Notes under the pieces: generated by a model
The model's input: the letters and a program-made list of their open reading frames with translations, nothing else
Database searches by the model: none
What the model was told of the DNA's origin: nothing
Program-made: the position numbers and the translations under genes
Shown here: positions 22,670-22,756 of the stretch, one piece after another
How positions within the stretch are numbered: position 1 is the first letter of the stretch
Layout of the letters: each line of letters starts with the position of its first letter
DNA from: an uncultured Porphyromonas sp.
Lineage (GTDB): Bacteria > Bacteroidota > Bacteroidia > Bacteroidales > Porphyromonadaceae
Assembly (NCBI GenBank): GCA_900546675.1
Contig: URDQ01000024.1
Coordinates: 1-22,756 of the forward strand
Reading direction: 5' to 3'
Length of the DNA stretch: 22,756 nt

Positions 22670-22756
22670 GTATTTCAAGAGGTTTATTGTTGTGTCTAGC
22701 TCTTGCTTCGTGTAGGGAAGCAGCGAAACAGAAGACAGACCATAATCCTCCAAGAT
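22667..22756 (-). CDS. Possible C-terminal end of an upstream gene (partial)
   Basis: The last 29 codons of a frame open to the window edge, starting ILEDYGLSSVSLLPYTKQEL at the edge and ending in INLLKY and TAG, 52 bases before the PBP1A ATG. The composition looks protein-like but is too short to identify. Another minus-strand frame is open from the window edge to about 22631 and cannot be excluded. Confidence 0.4.
   Translation of the reverse strand: MLEDYGLSSVSLLPYTKQELDTTINLLKY

Overview
The window looks like a chromosomal segment of a Bacteroidales bacterium, most likely a Porphyromonas-type species. This is an inference from several signs. The primary sigma factor is the short (about 286 aa) Bacteroidetes form. 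Most promoters I can find carry the Bacteroidetes -7 box TAnnTTTG rather than TATAAT, and most genes lack a strong Shine-Dalgarno sequence. Outer-membrane barrels, SPII lipoproteins and a Bacteroidetes-type PBP1A are present. I see no phage, transposase, CRISPR array or rRNA genes.

Layout. 3-75: tRNA-Pro(CGG) on the minus strand. 273-782: small outer-membrane barrel. 883-3202: AMP-binding acyl-CoA ligase with a DUF2284 metal-binding protein 1 nt behind it. 3287-5529: pta-ackA, followed by two strong hairpin terminators. 5530-6262: a gene-poor stretch with a CCACGTGG-rich repeat element and the leader of the next operon. 6263-14386: the most interesting part, an apparent five-gene operon (porin-like barrel, imelysin lipoprotein, two tandem di-heme c-type lipoproteins, CcsBA-type cytochrome c assembly protein). 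14387-14718: a second copy of the CCACGTGG-rich element between convergent genes. 14719-15234 (minus): GYF_2-dispanin membrane protein. 15495-18016: rsmA and an alkaline phosphatase. 18017-18937 (minus): EamA transporter, whose stop abuts the phosphatase stop. 19060-19920 (minus): rpoD. 20260-22614 (minus): PBP1A. The last about 90 bases may hold the C-terminus of another minus-strand gene.

How the genes fit together. pta and ackA form the acetate/ATP branch of fermentation, and the acyl-CoA ligase upstream activates fatty acids. In the central operon the imelysin and the two di-heme proteins have lipoprotein signals, both di-heme proteins have two CxxCH haem-attachment motifs, and the last gene encodes the machine that attaches haem to such motifs. 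With the porin this makes a plausible envelope system for iron or haem handling or peroxide/redox chemistry; its substrate cannot be read from the sequence.

Two repeat families stand out. One is an intergenic element rich in CCACGTGG with 21-bp tandem units, one unit shared exactly in inverted orientation by two loci 8.8 kb apart. The other is a set of three arrays of a telomere-like 7-bp unit (TTAGAGR); two overlap stop codons, and all three end 57-99 bp before a start codon.
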